NCBI GenBank assembly: GCA_047967505.1
Contig: CM106539.1
Direction: 5' to 3' (one strand)
Length of the DNA stretch: 64,000 nt
From: Dipteris shenzhenensis
Taxonomy: Eukaryota > Polypodiophyta > Polypodiopsida > Gleicheniales
Shown piece by piece: positions 11,631-22,597 of this stretch; the stretch's first letter is position 1, and each line of letters starts with the position of its first letter. The notes beneath the pieces were generated by a model that saw only the letters and a program-made list of their open reading frames with translations, was not told where the DNA came from and did no database searches. The translations under genes were made by a program, and so were the position numbers.

Positions 11631-12257
11631 CGGGGTAATTGCCAAACCCAAATGGGGTCATGTTAAAATAGTTATTAACTTTGGAGTTCTCAATTTCAAG
11701 ATGTGACACAAAAACCCCCTTTTGAATACTTTATAATTCAAGCAATTATTTTATGGGACACTCAGATTCTTTCTTTGCTTGCTTCATTTTCCTAATGCTT
11801 CAACAATTTGTTGCTCTCTTTTTTGGGCTCGCTCACTTTTTCCCGCTCACTCTATTGACTGTCTCCAAAGAGGGTATCATGTTGTTTATCATTGGAAATA
11901 TAAAAATTGTACTCCTTTTTTAGTTTCCCCTCTTTGCGCCAATAGCATATGTGAATATGCACTCCTAGTTGTGCCAATGCATGGATTATGCTTCATTTTT
12001 TGTTTGGAATGAATATTTTTATGCAAAATCGATAACAAAGACCACTACATCATCCAAAAGGTTTGCAAGACATTCTTTTACTGGGAGTGCTACCACTATG
12101 GCCTAAAATTTTGTGTAATAAAAAACTTTAGGAGATGTTGGAATTGCCCAATCAACATTGACAGAGATGTTTCTTTATATAGCATATCAATTCTTTTCTT
12201 CTTACTTGCTTTCTTAGACTTTTCCATTGTGATATATTCACATGTCCTCCATTTTAA
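11631..12257. other. AT-rich intergenic DNA, possibly the tail of the remnant that follows
   Basis: No open gene. Minus-strand readings adjoining 12,258 have weak coding character but several stops. Confidence 0.35.
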
Positions 12258-12640
12258 CTACAACTCTGGATCAATGTTGTTCAACTCACGCAGACAAAAG
12301 AGAACCTTGGATAGTGCATTTTCCCAATAGGCATGTTTTTTAATTCCATTGGCATCCATCACCTTTGCACATACCACAGATGTCCATAGATCTTTAATAG
12401 AATAATTGTTTGATAATTTGTTGAACCTTATGGGCAGTAGACAACACAAAGGCAATCACAAGCCATAGTGTGTAGTGAAGACCTCATCTGATTAACTCCC
12501 AGCATCAGCAAGTGTGTGTAAACATGGTAGACACAATAGCAAGTGTTCCTCTCAGGCTTTAACTTTCGAAACGCTCGAACCTTGATGTCACATTTTGGGT
12601 GCTCCTCTTTGAACTTGCCAAAGAACTCCATCTGCACAAA
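12258..12640 (-). pseudogene. Decayed transposon-like ORF, Cys/His-rich part
   Basis: Two overlapping minus-strand frames (12,428-12,637 and 12,258-12,455) read FKEEHPKCDIKVRAFRKLKP, then a Cys/His block (RNTCYCVYHVYTHLL..., CDCLCVVYCP), then LNNIDPEL. The order 'KxxHP...F..LKP...R.TC.C.YH' resembles, from memory, proteins encoded by repetitive ORFs in plant genomes that carry an N-terminal helix-turn-helix. The frame changes near 12,440. A candidate N-terminal half lies on the same strand beyond the satellite, at 16,600-17,150. Family assignment is tentative. Confidence 0.35.
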
Positions 12641-12689
12641 TGTCTAGACCTCGATGTGATAGGCTAGGTGCTATCTACCAAAGAACTCC

Positions 12690-15600
12690 TTCTTATCTAA
12701 TTACACTCTAACTCTACTAATTGTACTAGCAATGCAATAGAATTTATTGTTTGGAGTATATCTAGTACGTACTATTTGGCATATACCTAGTATGTACTCT
12801 ACATACTACTACACATATACACATAGTATGTAACATGCATACTATGCACTTAGTATGTAACATGCATACTATGCATACTACTACACATATACTCATAGTA
12901 TGTAACATGCATACTATGTACTTATCAAATCTATCTTCATATATAGTAATATTTAGGGTTGCAATTCTCTTCTTCCCTTCCTATCTCCTGCTCAAAGCCT
13001 GTTAGGAAGGAGCGATGAGTCATCGTGCACAATAAGATGTTATAGTTTTTCACCACTCCTTGCCATCAAGTTGACTCCAACTACATTGTCAGTCCATATT
13101 GCCTATGCCCATACATTAGGGGAATTTTGGATCACAAAGGGCCTAATAGTATGTACTATGTACCATTAATCTCAATGAAATCCAACATGATATAGTATTT
13201 CTTGGAGTATTATTAGTATAGAATACATAGTATGTAGTCAAATTATAGAATACATAGTATGTACTTAACTGACTATCAATTCTACAAAATCTAACTATTT
13301 AGAGTATTACTACTACTAAATACATAGTATGTATTGTGCATAATATGTACTTACAAATCTAATCGTATATGCACTACTATAGATAGCACTATTGATGCCA
13401 AATACATAGTACATACTGGGTATAGTATAGACTAGTCCAATCTAGCTATGTATATAGTATTGTTTGGAGGACTATTACTACTACATACTTAGTATATACT
13501 TATTTAACTATTAATTCTAACAAATCTGACAATGTTTATAGTATTGTTTACAATAATATTAGTACTAATTAAATAGTATGTACTGGGTATAGTATGTACT
13601 TATTTAACTACTATTAATTCCAATAAATCAAATAATGTTTATAGTACTATTTAGAGTAATACTAGTAGTAAATAAATAGTATGTATTGGGCATACTGTGT
13701 GCATAGTATTCACATAAAATGTACCATCATTCTTAGCGACATCCAACAAGATATTGTACTATATATATAGTAATGTTTGGAGTACTATTAGTACAAAATA
13801 CATAGGATATACTTATCTAACTATTAGTTCTACCAATTCTAACTATGTATGTAGTATAGTTTAGAGTAATATTAGTACTAACTAAATAGTATATGCTGTG
13901 CATAGTATGTGCATAGTATGTACATAGTATGTACTATCACTCCCAAAAGTATTGCTTGTAGTATTGTTAATACATAATACTTAGTATGCACTTACTAATA
14001 ACTATCTATTCTACCAGATCTAACTATGTATTTAGCATTGTCAGACTATTACTAGTATTGAATACATAGGATGTACTTAGCAAATCTTATTGTCTATATA
14101 CTAATATAGATAGTACTATTGATACCAAATACATAGTATGTGATGTGTACAACATAGTATCTACTATGTGCGACATGGACTTGTCCAATCTAGCATTGTA
14201 TATAGTACTTCTTAGAGGACAATTACTTCTAACTACTTAGTATGTACTTATTTAACTATTAATTCTAACAAATCCAACTATGCATATAGTATTGTAGAGT
14301 AATATTAGTACTAAAGAAATAGTATGTACTGTGCATAGTATGCACATAAAATGTACCATCACTCTCAACGAAATCCAACAACATATAGTACTGTATGTAA
14401 ACTAACGTTTGAGTAGTATTAGTACTAAACACAAAGTATGCACTTATTTCACTATTAGTTCTAACAAATCTAGCTAGGTATATAATACTATATGGAGTTA
14501 CAAGTAACATTAGTACTACATAAATAGTATGTATTGGGCAACATATGTACATAGGATAGTACAACAAAATCCAACAAGATATATATAGTATTATATGAAG
14601 TACTATTTGGAGTACTATTAGTAAAAAATACAAAGTATCTTCTTAGTAAGTCTAAATGTACTACATATATACTACTGTAGATACTATTATTGATACCAAG
14701 TATTTAGTATGTGATAGTGTGCATAGTATGGACTTGTCCAATCTAGTTGTATATATAGTATTGTTTAGAGCACTATTAGTACTAAGTACATAGTATGTAC
14801 TTACTTAACTATTAATTCTAACAAATATCTATGTATATAGTACTATATACTATTGAATAAATAGTATATACACTACATAGTAATACATAATACTATTTAG
14901 ATTAATAATATTAATATTAAATAAATAGTATGTATAGTGCACAATAATGCATTGAAGAAAAGAATAAAAAAAAAGAATACCACATCCACCTCCAGCAAAT
15001 GTAGTTTGTACTTATTTCACTATTAATTTTATCAAATCTAACAATATTTATAGTACTTATTTAACTATTAATTTTAATGAATTTAACAATGTTTATAGTA
15101 CTATTAGTAGTAACTAAATAGTATGTACTAGGCATAGTGTCTGCATGGTATGGACATAAAATGTACCATCACTCTCAATGAAATCCAACAAGATATAGTG
15201 CTATTTAGAGTATATTAGTATAGAATACGTAGTATGTACTTATCCAACTATTAGTTCTACCAATTCTAACTATGTATGTAGTAGTAGTACAATTTAAGAC
15301 TGATATTAGTACTAACTAAATAGTATATAATGTGCATAGTATGTACCATTACTCCCAAAAGTACTGCTTTGGAGTATTATTAGTATAAAATACATAGTAT
15401 GTACTTATCTATCAATCCTACAAAATCTAACTATGTATTTAGCACTTTTACAATGGCCAGTGTACATAAATTAGCTAATTCATAGCACTAGTTGTGCACT
15501 AGTTTGGCACGTTGAAGGATTGATTTTGGTTCACACAGTCTTTTGTTCTAGACTCCATGTCACCAGCGGTTACCCCAATCTACCTCCCTTTGCACCCTAT

Positions 15601-16582
15601 GCCTCCCCTTTGCATAGCTTATCTGTGAAAGACAACCTGCTACACCCGGTGCAAATGACATATCTCTTTGGTGTGCTACATGGCACCTCCCCAATTCAAG
15701 GTGTGAAATAGAGCACTTGCTGTGCATTTATACATCCTGTCCACATTTTTGTATGGCCCAAAGTGCAGCGCCTCTAGCTACGCACTTTGGGTTGCATGTA
15801 CATAAGCTCTTTTAGTATTACTAGTACTAAATAGATAGTATGCACTTAGCAAATCTAATTGTCTATATACTACTACACAGATAGTACTATTGATACCAAA
15901 TACATAGAATGTGTGATGTACAGTATGAACTTGTCCAATCTAATTGTGTATAAAGTACTTTGTAGAGGACTATTACTTTTAAATACTTAGTATATCCTTA
16001 TTTAACCGTTAAGTCCCAACAAATCCAACTATATATATAGTATTTTAGAGTAATAATAGTACTAAATAAATAGTACGCACTATGCATATTATGTGCTTAC
16101 TATGCACATAAAATGTACCATTACTCTCAACAAGATCCAACAAGATATAGTACTATATATAAACTACCATTTGGAGTAGTATTAGTACTAAACATAAAGT
16201 ATGCACTTATTTCACTATTAATTCTAACAAATCTAACTTAGTATATAGCATTTTTTGGAGTAAGTACTATTTGGAGTACTATTAGTATAGAATACATAGT
16301 ATATACTTAGCAAATCTAAATGTCCTACATATATACTACTATAAATAACACTGTTGATACCAAGTTGGTGGTGTGCACAGGATGGACTTATCCAATCTAG
16401 CTATATATATAGTATTGTTCGGAGCACTATTAGTACTAAGTACATAGTATGTACTTATTGAACAATTGATTTTAATAAATCTAGCTATGTATATGGGATT
16501 GTTTAGAGTAATAGTACTAATGAGTAAAAACTATGTACATAGTATAGTAATGCACTAAAGAAAAGAACAAAAAACAACATAC
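12690..16582. repeat. AT-rich satellite with nested periodicity
   Basis: The basic motif is CATAGTATGTACTTA with TTAACTATTAATTCTAACAAATCTAACTATGTATATAGTATTGTTTAGAG. Higher modules recur: ATTGAT(A/G)CCAAATACATAG at 13,391, 14,118, 14,689, 15,889 and 16,352; CCAACAAGATATAGTA at about 13,180, 13,745, 14,375, 14,570, 15,190 and 16,140. A block of well over 1 kb starting near 13.9 kb is duplicated near 15.3 kb (offset 1,407 bp before the insertion at 15,451). A flank phrase CATCCACCTCCAGCAAATG occurs both at 14,983 and at 16,585, so the right-hand neighbour was copied into the array. No coding. Confidence 0.92.
15451..15808. mobile_element. 358-bp insertion inside the satellite
   Basis: The satellite pattern stops at 15,450 and resumes at 15,815. 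The insert is more GC-rich and is bordered by the direct repeat CTTTTA (15,445-15,450 and 15,809-15,814), or AGCNCTTTTA over 10 bp with one mismatch. The related block at about 14,031-14,060 shows the uninterrupted array. Near its right end is a perfect 10-bp inverted repeat, CCCAAAGTGC (15,757-15,766) and GCACTTTGGG (15,782-15,791). No clear terminal inverted repeats, poly-A tail or ORF with a motif, so the class is unknown. Confidence 0.7.
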
Positions 16583-16599
16583 CTCATCCACCTCCAGCA

Positions 16600-17150
16600 A
16601 ATGCGGGGAATGTTTTTCATATTTGCCTACTCCGATCCTCTTTTGGCATATGTCCTTATTTGGTAAGACATGAGTGTTCTAATACTAGAAATTGACTACA
16701 CACTACACAATCATAGGGCTCAAGCAATCAGTTCTGCATTTATGTTCTCCAAAAGGCCATAATTTTTTTTCATAATGAATGTCTTCGAGTTACGAGGGTG
16801 GATGCCTAGAGCCTTAGCAATTTTTGAATCACTTTATGTCAACTCCATTGTTGCACCCTTAGTAGTTGCAATCATGTGACATATTGACCTCCTTGTGCCC
16901 AACTAATCTCTACTATGAGCTCCCTTACGTGGCTCGAATATTGTTTTGAGTTTTTGCAAAATGGTTGATACATCGTCATGGCATAATTTTGCAGCACTTA
17001 TCATTTCTTTCATTTATGGATGTTGCGAGAATCTCCACATAATGTTAGCCTTTGTTTCCAAATCTAGAAGGTGTGTCTTAGTTTTGGTATCTTGGGAGTG
17101 TCTTATCTGAAAAATATTTCACCATCTCCAATGGGTATCTCCTCATTGAA
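16600..17150 (-). pseudogene. Decayed transposon-like ORF, helix-turn-helix part
   Basis: Minus-strand reading gives KEMISAAKLCHDDVSTILQK, then ATMEL...SKIAKALGIHPRN, then KTFIMKKN, broken by stops. SKIAKALGIHPRN has the spacing of a helix-turn-helix. It lies on the same strand as the Cys/His remnant at 12,258-12,640 and in the order expected if one ORF was split by the satellite. No intact frame remains. Confidence 0.3.
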
Positions 17151-17631
17151 TGATCAGAGTATTGCTCTCTAGTCAGGAACTCTCCCTAATCCTGCAAACG
17201 ATTTACCAATTTGCCTTTAACATGCTCCCCCACATCATTTGTCGTGTTGTTTGGTGTATGGCTACTTTGAGCATTGTGGGAACCTATTGCGAGTGGAACT
17301 TCATGAAGCTATCGAGGCAAATCAGGCGGACCTAGCTAGCTATATTATGTGTCACCATCAAAATATACATGACTCAAAGAGCTTTGAAATTGCAAATCTT
17401 TGTCATGCAAAAACAACCACACTCTCATCATTACACAAAGCCATGAAAAAAACATGTTTCCTTGATGGACTTGGAATTTGATGAGATATGCATGTCTCTT
17501 TTGTGAAAAAGTTCTTCATGAATACTTTGAGAAGGTTCATTGGTAAGACATGTGGAAATACCTTTCCCTATACTGCGTGAAGATGCTATCCACAGAGAAA
17601 GTGACAATGCGCAAAATTCCCATGCTTGGTG

Positions 17632-17636
<5 letters not shown>
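17151..17636. other. Intergenic DNA, no supported gene
   Basis: Two overlapping 60-80 residue plus frames (17,150-17,481) show no motif and no continuation. Confidence 0.4.

Positions 17637-17674
<38 letters not shown>
17637..17674. repeat. (GA)19 microsatellite
   Basis: Uninterrupted GA repeat; 52 bp of unique sequence separates it from a second GA tract. Confidence 0.97.
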
Positions 17675-17680
<6 letters not shown>

Positions 17681-17726
17681 GAGAGTGGATGGAACTTATG
17701 CCACACAAAACTTGAGGTGTTGTGTA

Positions 17727-17747
17727 GAGCGAGAGAGCGAGAGCAAG

Positions 17748-17821
<74 letters not shown>
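17727..17821. repeat. (GA)n microsatellite with interrupted 5' part
   Basis: GAGCGAGA-type interruptions to about 17,750, then pure GA to 17,821. An Arg-Glu repeat frame across it is an artefact of the dinucleotide. Confidence 0.97.
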
Positions 17822-17823
<2 letters not shown>

Positions 17824-19731
17824 TAGATAATCTATTTTTAAGGAGTTTGTTTAATTTATTTTTAGAGACTTGGTTAATGTAGCATTCAGTGTATGATGGT
17901 GATAGTTTTCTTTCAAAATTTTAGGCAAAGTATACTATTCAGAACAAAAGTACTTCTTTAGGTGCTTGGCAAAAAACAATATTTTTTAATACACCTGTAC
18001 CCTGCTTAGACCCACATTGCAAATTTAAAAAAGTATAACAAACTATACTGGTGTGTTTTCTTCTCTGTGTTTTAACTATTTTCCAAATTGACTCTTTTAT
18101 TTTAAGAGAAAGTTAGATGCAAGATTATTCAAAATTTTGTAACCTTTTACAATTTCTAACTAGATGAGGTCTCGGAGGATGACAAGGAGAGCATTCCACA
18201 CATCCACTACTACCATACAACACAGAGCATTTGTTTTCTTCTTTCCTATAACTTGCAATTTTTTATACTATGTTGTCTGTGCAATAGGTACCTTGTTTAT
18301 CTATGAATTAAAAGAGTACACTTCACTTGAGCATTAAAATTGAGTGCCAAAGCAATTCCTTTCTTGTAGGAAGTGATTCCATTGCAAATGCTTCCATTCC
18401 AAGAATACATATGATAAATAGTCAAAGAAGAAACAAAGGAAGGATTTCCATTGTAAATAGTTTCATTCTAGGCATTAAAGAAAACAAGTTATAACCACAC
18501 AATTGGAATGGAATCTCAAGTTCAATCTACTAAAATTTAAAATAAAATTTCAAATGCGCTCTCTTATTCTAAGAGAGCATAGTTGGAGGCCTTGTGCAAA
18601 TATAAAAGAGAGCATACATGTTGCAAGATAGCATATGGAGTGCATTTTGAAAGTCCAAAAGTAATGAGCAATGCATTTATTACAACACAAGCTATAATGT
18701 GTTTTGATTTTACATACTCTAAGATGATTTCTTCTCACTGTAAATTAAATCTTCAAAATCTCACACTTGTTGTTTGCAAGAGAGCATACATGGGAAACCT
18801 TGTAAAGTACAAAATTGATGAGCAATAAGTTTCTTAAGACATAGTTTGAATTTTTTAAAATATTATAAACAACAATATGATTTCTTCTCATTATAGCACC
18901 CTTTAGTAATAGAAATAATAAATTATTTTATTATGTCACATTGTAAGCTCAAATGTCCCAGGGAGTGTTAAAAATTTATTAAAGCATGTTTCATCTCTAT
19001 CAAAAAAGGCAACATCATACTAGTAGGGTACAATTTTAAAATAGCTATGTCTTTTCCCTCAATAATATAAGAGACTAAAGGATAATGAACCCTCTTATCC
19101 ATGTCACATTATCATGGATGAAGAATAATATACCTCATGCCATTATGACATGAACATAAACGTAAACAAACATTGAAAGGATTGCCTTTTATGTACATGA
19201 AGGTCATTGTTTATCATAGGCATGGTCAAGCTAATTCTATTTGGCATGCAAAATATATGCTTCAAATAATAAAAATGAATTTACAATGTAGCTTAAGCAT
19301 CCACAACATTGGGAGCACTACTTAGATAGTCACACTTACATTAACCTCAACAAATTGTATAGTGTCTAAATTGAATAGCAAGCATGTATTGTTCCTGCTC
19401 AAAATTGTCCATGGTGAGTGACTCAAGCATGGGTGGTCATGACTAAGACACGTGTTTCCTCTCACCTTTACCTTGAGATTTATTCTACTTTTCTTTCACA
19501 TCCTTTTTCATATCCTTAGCCCTCAAGGTGTCTATCTTTCACCTTGCCACAACCTCTTTCAAAGAGTGCCCTTTTTCCCTTAGGTTTTTGATTGTGTATC
19601 ATCTAAGGGAATGGACTTGATCAATTTGGTTTACTAATTAGTACTTGCATATGGTAGTTCCTACTTAGTATCTAAATATGGTCATGTCTGGTCTGCTAAT
19701 TAGTGTTGAAAAATGTTTCGTACTTTGATTG
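17822..19731. other. AT-rich intergenic DNA, no gene seen
   Basis: At about 18,163-18,211 lies a relative of the segment at 6,128-6,175. Around 18,560-18,830 agagagcatacatg...ttgcaag recurs twice at about 180 bp spacing. Otherwise nothing recognised. Confidence 0.45.
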
Positions 19732-19871
19732 CATCCATGATAAAATTAGCCTACAATGGATGCATAGATGGAGGAGCTAGTTGTAATGTGATGTTAGTGG
19801 TCATCCATGATAAACTCAGCCTACAATGGATGCTTGTACTTGTATCAAGATCAAGGTGGTTTATAGAAGAA
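19732..19871. repeat. Two-copy tandem duplication, unit 70 bp
   Basis: CATCCATGATAAA(A/C)T(T/C)AGCCTACAATGGATGC occurs at 19,732 and 19,802. Confidence 0.85.
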
Positions 19872-19944
19872 GGGTTCTACCAATGGGTGGTAGCTTCAGA
19901 TACCTTGACTTTTAGGGGAAGCTATAGCTTGGATAGTGGGAATT

Positions 19945-20150
19945 AGTTCTTTGACTTCTATTATTGACCTTCTAGATCTACCTTTCTTCTTGTGCCCAAA
20001 TCACTTCCTTCCCTCATTATCTTGGCTCCGAAAATGTCCATCAGAGGGTTATTAGAGTTCTATTCTTGACTTTTTTGGTCTATTGTCTCTTCTTTTGCCC
20101 AAAATTACTTCCTTTCCTCATTCTCTTAGCTTAAAAGACTTCCACATCAT
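19945..20150. repeat. Two-copy tandem duplication, unit about 103 bp
   Basis: TTCTTGTGCCCAAATCACTTCC..TCAT and a diverged copy TTCTTTTGCCCAAAATTACTTCC..TCAT lie about 103 bp apart, with ttctattnttgacnttttnngtct upstream of both. Confidence 0.75.
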
Positions 20151-20527
20151 AGGGTTACTCTAGCTCTAGGATATTTAATCTAACTGTTTGATCAAGACAC
20201 TTGAACCACTAATGACCCTTCTCTTATGTGTCCATGACAAGTAATTCTACTCTTATCCCTCATAGGACGATGATCCCCCTGTCCCTTCTCCACCACTAGC
20301 CCCCCCCCCTCCCGATTTTGAGTGTCAAGAAGATTAAATATTACTTCATCAAATTTTGCAGGGCAGAGAGCTACTCCACTGCTTGATGATAGAAGAGGAC
20401 ATGGCTACCAAAAGAGGTAGGAAGAAGAGGAGCATTTGCTTATACAAGTTGAAAGTAAAATGTAGGTATAGGTTCTTGTTTGTTTCTCTACAAACCATAT
20501 ATTATATGAGATCATATCTAGGAGTAT

Positions 20528-20735
20528 AATTTTAATATCAAGCAAATTGTGGAAGGCAAGCTATAACTTTTCAAAAAGTTAGATGAGTATGAAATTGTGA
20601 AGGCTAGGTCCATGAGCATTACCCCTATGTAAATGCTTATGAAAAATTTTAATATCACGCAAAAAATTTTAATATCACGCAAATTGTGGAAGAAGACTAT
20701 AATTTAGATGAGTATGAAAGTGTGAAGGCTAGGAC
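20528..20735. repeat. Duplicated target region next to the copia element
   Basis: AATTTTAATATCA(A/C)GCAAATTGTGGAAG ... AGATGAGTATGAAA(T/G)TGTGAAGGCTAGG occurs at 20,530-20,613 and again at 20,666-20,735; a 19-bp piece AAAAATTTTAATATCACGC is also tandemly doubled at about 20,643-20,680. The copia element is inserted at the end of the second copy. Confidence 0.8.
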
Positions 20736-20907
20736 TGAGAGTGCTCTCAACGGAAGCAAGAACGGAAGAAGGGACAGAGAGAAACAGAGAGCCACACAAG
20801 TTTTGGTGGATGCAGAACCACCCTAATCTTCTTTTTCATTCATTTATATATGTGTTTGAGTATTGTACATAACTAGGGTAAAGGCACAGTGACCTTTAAC
20901 CCCCACA
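20736..20907 (-). repeat. 3' LTR of copia element 1
   Basis: 172 bp; on the coding strand it starts TGTGGGGG and ends CTCTCA. It differs from the 5' LTR at five positions, all transitions (about 2.9%). Confidence 0.97.
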
Positions 20908-20918
20908 ACCTTCCACTT
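20908..20918 (-). promoter_or_regulatory. Polypurine tract of copia element 1
   Basis: Minus-strand AAGTGGAAGGT ends immediately before the 3' LTR, in the position where plus-strand DNA synthesis is primed. Confidence 0.75.
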
Positions 20919-20960
20919 AAAGGACAATGTGCCTTTAAGGGAGAACAACCAGTGAGCATA

Positions 20961-22597
20961 CTATCCAATGCCCATCAATACACGACAATACTCAAACCGC
21001 TGACTAGGTAGACTCTTCGTCAGCATATCTGTAGGGTTATCATCTATATGAACCTTGACAAGCTCTATGCGCTTGTCCTCGAGTACCTCCCTGATGAAAT
21101 GGTACCTGACCTCAATGTGTTTGGTCTTTGCATGAAAGACCGGATTCCATGCTAGCTGAATAGCACTCATGGAATCACTATGCAATGTCGGTACACCTGT
21201 ATGAATCCCCAAATCTCCCACTAGCGATCAAGCCATATAGCCTCCTTGCAACCCTCTGTGGCTGCAACATACTCAGCCTCTGTGGTAGACAAAGCAACGC
21301 ACTTCTATGCACGAGACATCCACGACACTGCACCACCTGCAAAGGTGAACACATAACCAGAAGTGGATCTCCTACTATCCACATGCCCTGCATAGTCTGA
21401 ATCTGTGTATCCAAGTACACGCATGTCTCCTTTACCAAAGCAAATGCACATCTCCTTGGTACCCTTCATGTACCTCATGATGCACTTAACTGCCTCCCAA
21501 TGCCTCTTTCCTAGATTAGCCATATACCGGCTAACAACTCCCACTGCAAATGCAATGTCTGGTCTAGTAGCTATCATAGCATACATAAGACTCCCAACTG
21601 CTGATGCATAAGGAACCTTGGCCATCATGGCCCTTTCCTCATCTGATTTGGGACTATCTGTATGACTCAGTTTCACATATGGAGGCAATGGAGTACTCAC
21701 TGCCTTCCCCCCCTCCATATTGAAACGCTGCAATACTTTTGTAACATACTCTTTTTGTGAAAGCCAAAGGAGTTTCCTACTCCGATCACGCGTGATGCGC
21801 ATACCAAGAATATGACCTGCAAGTCCCAAATCCTTCATATTAAAGGCCTCATGCAACTTGGCCTTTAATGCATCTAGCTCATAAGTATTCTTGCTAGCCA
21901 ATAGCATATCATCCACATATAGTGCCAAGATTATCAAGCTATTATCCTTAGCCCTTTTAGTATAGAGGCAGTGATCAATTTCACTCCTCCTAAAACCCTG
22001 GGACCGAATGAAAGCATCAAACTTCTGATACCATTCTCTAGGCGCTTGCTTAAGACCATAGAGACTCTTCTTTAGCTTGCAAACTAAATGCTCTTTGCCC
22101 TTTTCTTCAAAGCCTTCCGGCTGCACCATGTAAATTTCCTCATGCAAATCCCCATGCAAGAAAGCTGTCTTGACATCCATCTGCATAAGCTCCATATCCT
22201 CTGATGCCACTAGTCCAAGCATGCATCTAAGTGTGGTCATCTTCACAATCGGAGAGAATATCTCATCAAAGTCCACACCCTTCTCTTGCTTGAACCCTTT
22301 AGCAACCAAACTGGCCTTGTACCTAGGCACATCATCACCTGTGACCTTCATTTTGTAGACCCATTTACATGGCAATGCTTTCTTTCCATGTGGCAAAGAA
22401 ACCAAGTCCCAAGTCTTATTCTTCATAAGTGAACTCATCTCTGATTGCATAGCATACTCCCACTTGCGTTGATCCTCACGCATCATAGCCTCTCTATAGC
22501 AAGAAGGCTCCCCGCAATCAGTAAGCATCACATAGTCTACCCCTGGAACAAACCTATCAGGCGGTCTAGACACTCTAGATGATCTTCTCAAGGGCAT
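20961..22597 (-). pseudogene. Copia 1 reverse transcriptase-RNase H
   Basis: The reverse transcriptase frame 22,597-21,305 contains TWDLVSLPHGKKALPCKWVY, KTAFLHGDL, SLYGLKQAPREWYQKF and the catalytic YVDD (21,908-21,919), followed by RNase H motifs YTDSDYAGHVDSRRSTSGY. A TAG at 21,305-21,307 falls where the family usually has Gln (SRxQKCVALSTTEAEY). A frameshift near 21,225 moves the last part (DSMSAIQLAWNP, KHIEVRYHFIRE, 21,221-20,961) to another frame. It would copy element RNA into DNA inside the particle; here it is inactive. Confidence 0.95.

Noticed and set aside
14265-14633. 122-residue minus-strand frame with membrane-like composition
   Set aside because: It lies wholly inside the AT-rich satellite and is Tyr/Ile/Leu-rich only because of TAGTA/GTATA motifs.
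15451-15808. Classing the satellite insertion as a TIR transposon
   Set aside because: Its two ends do not form an inverted repeat; the 10-bp inverted pair is internal and near one end only.
12690-16582. Repeated modules considered as a CRISPR-like array
   Set aside because: No constant repeat with unique spacers; units and intervals vary, and the genome is plant nuclear.
17550-17882. 110-residue open frame rich in Arg-Glu repeats
   Set aside because: It is the translation of two (GA)n microsatellites; no conserved flank or start context.
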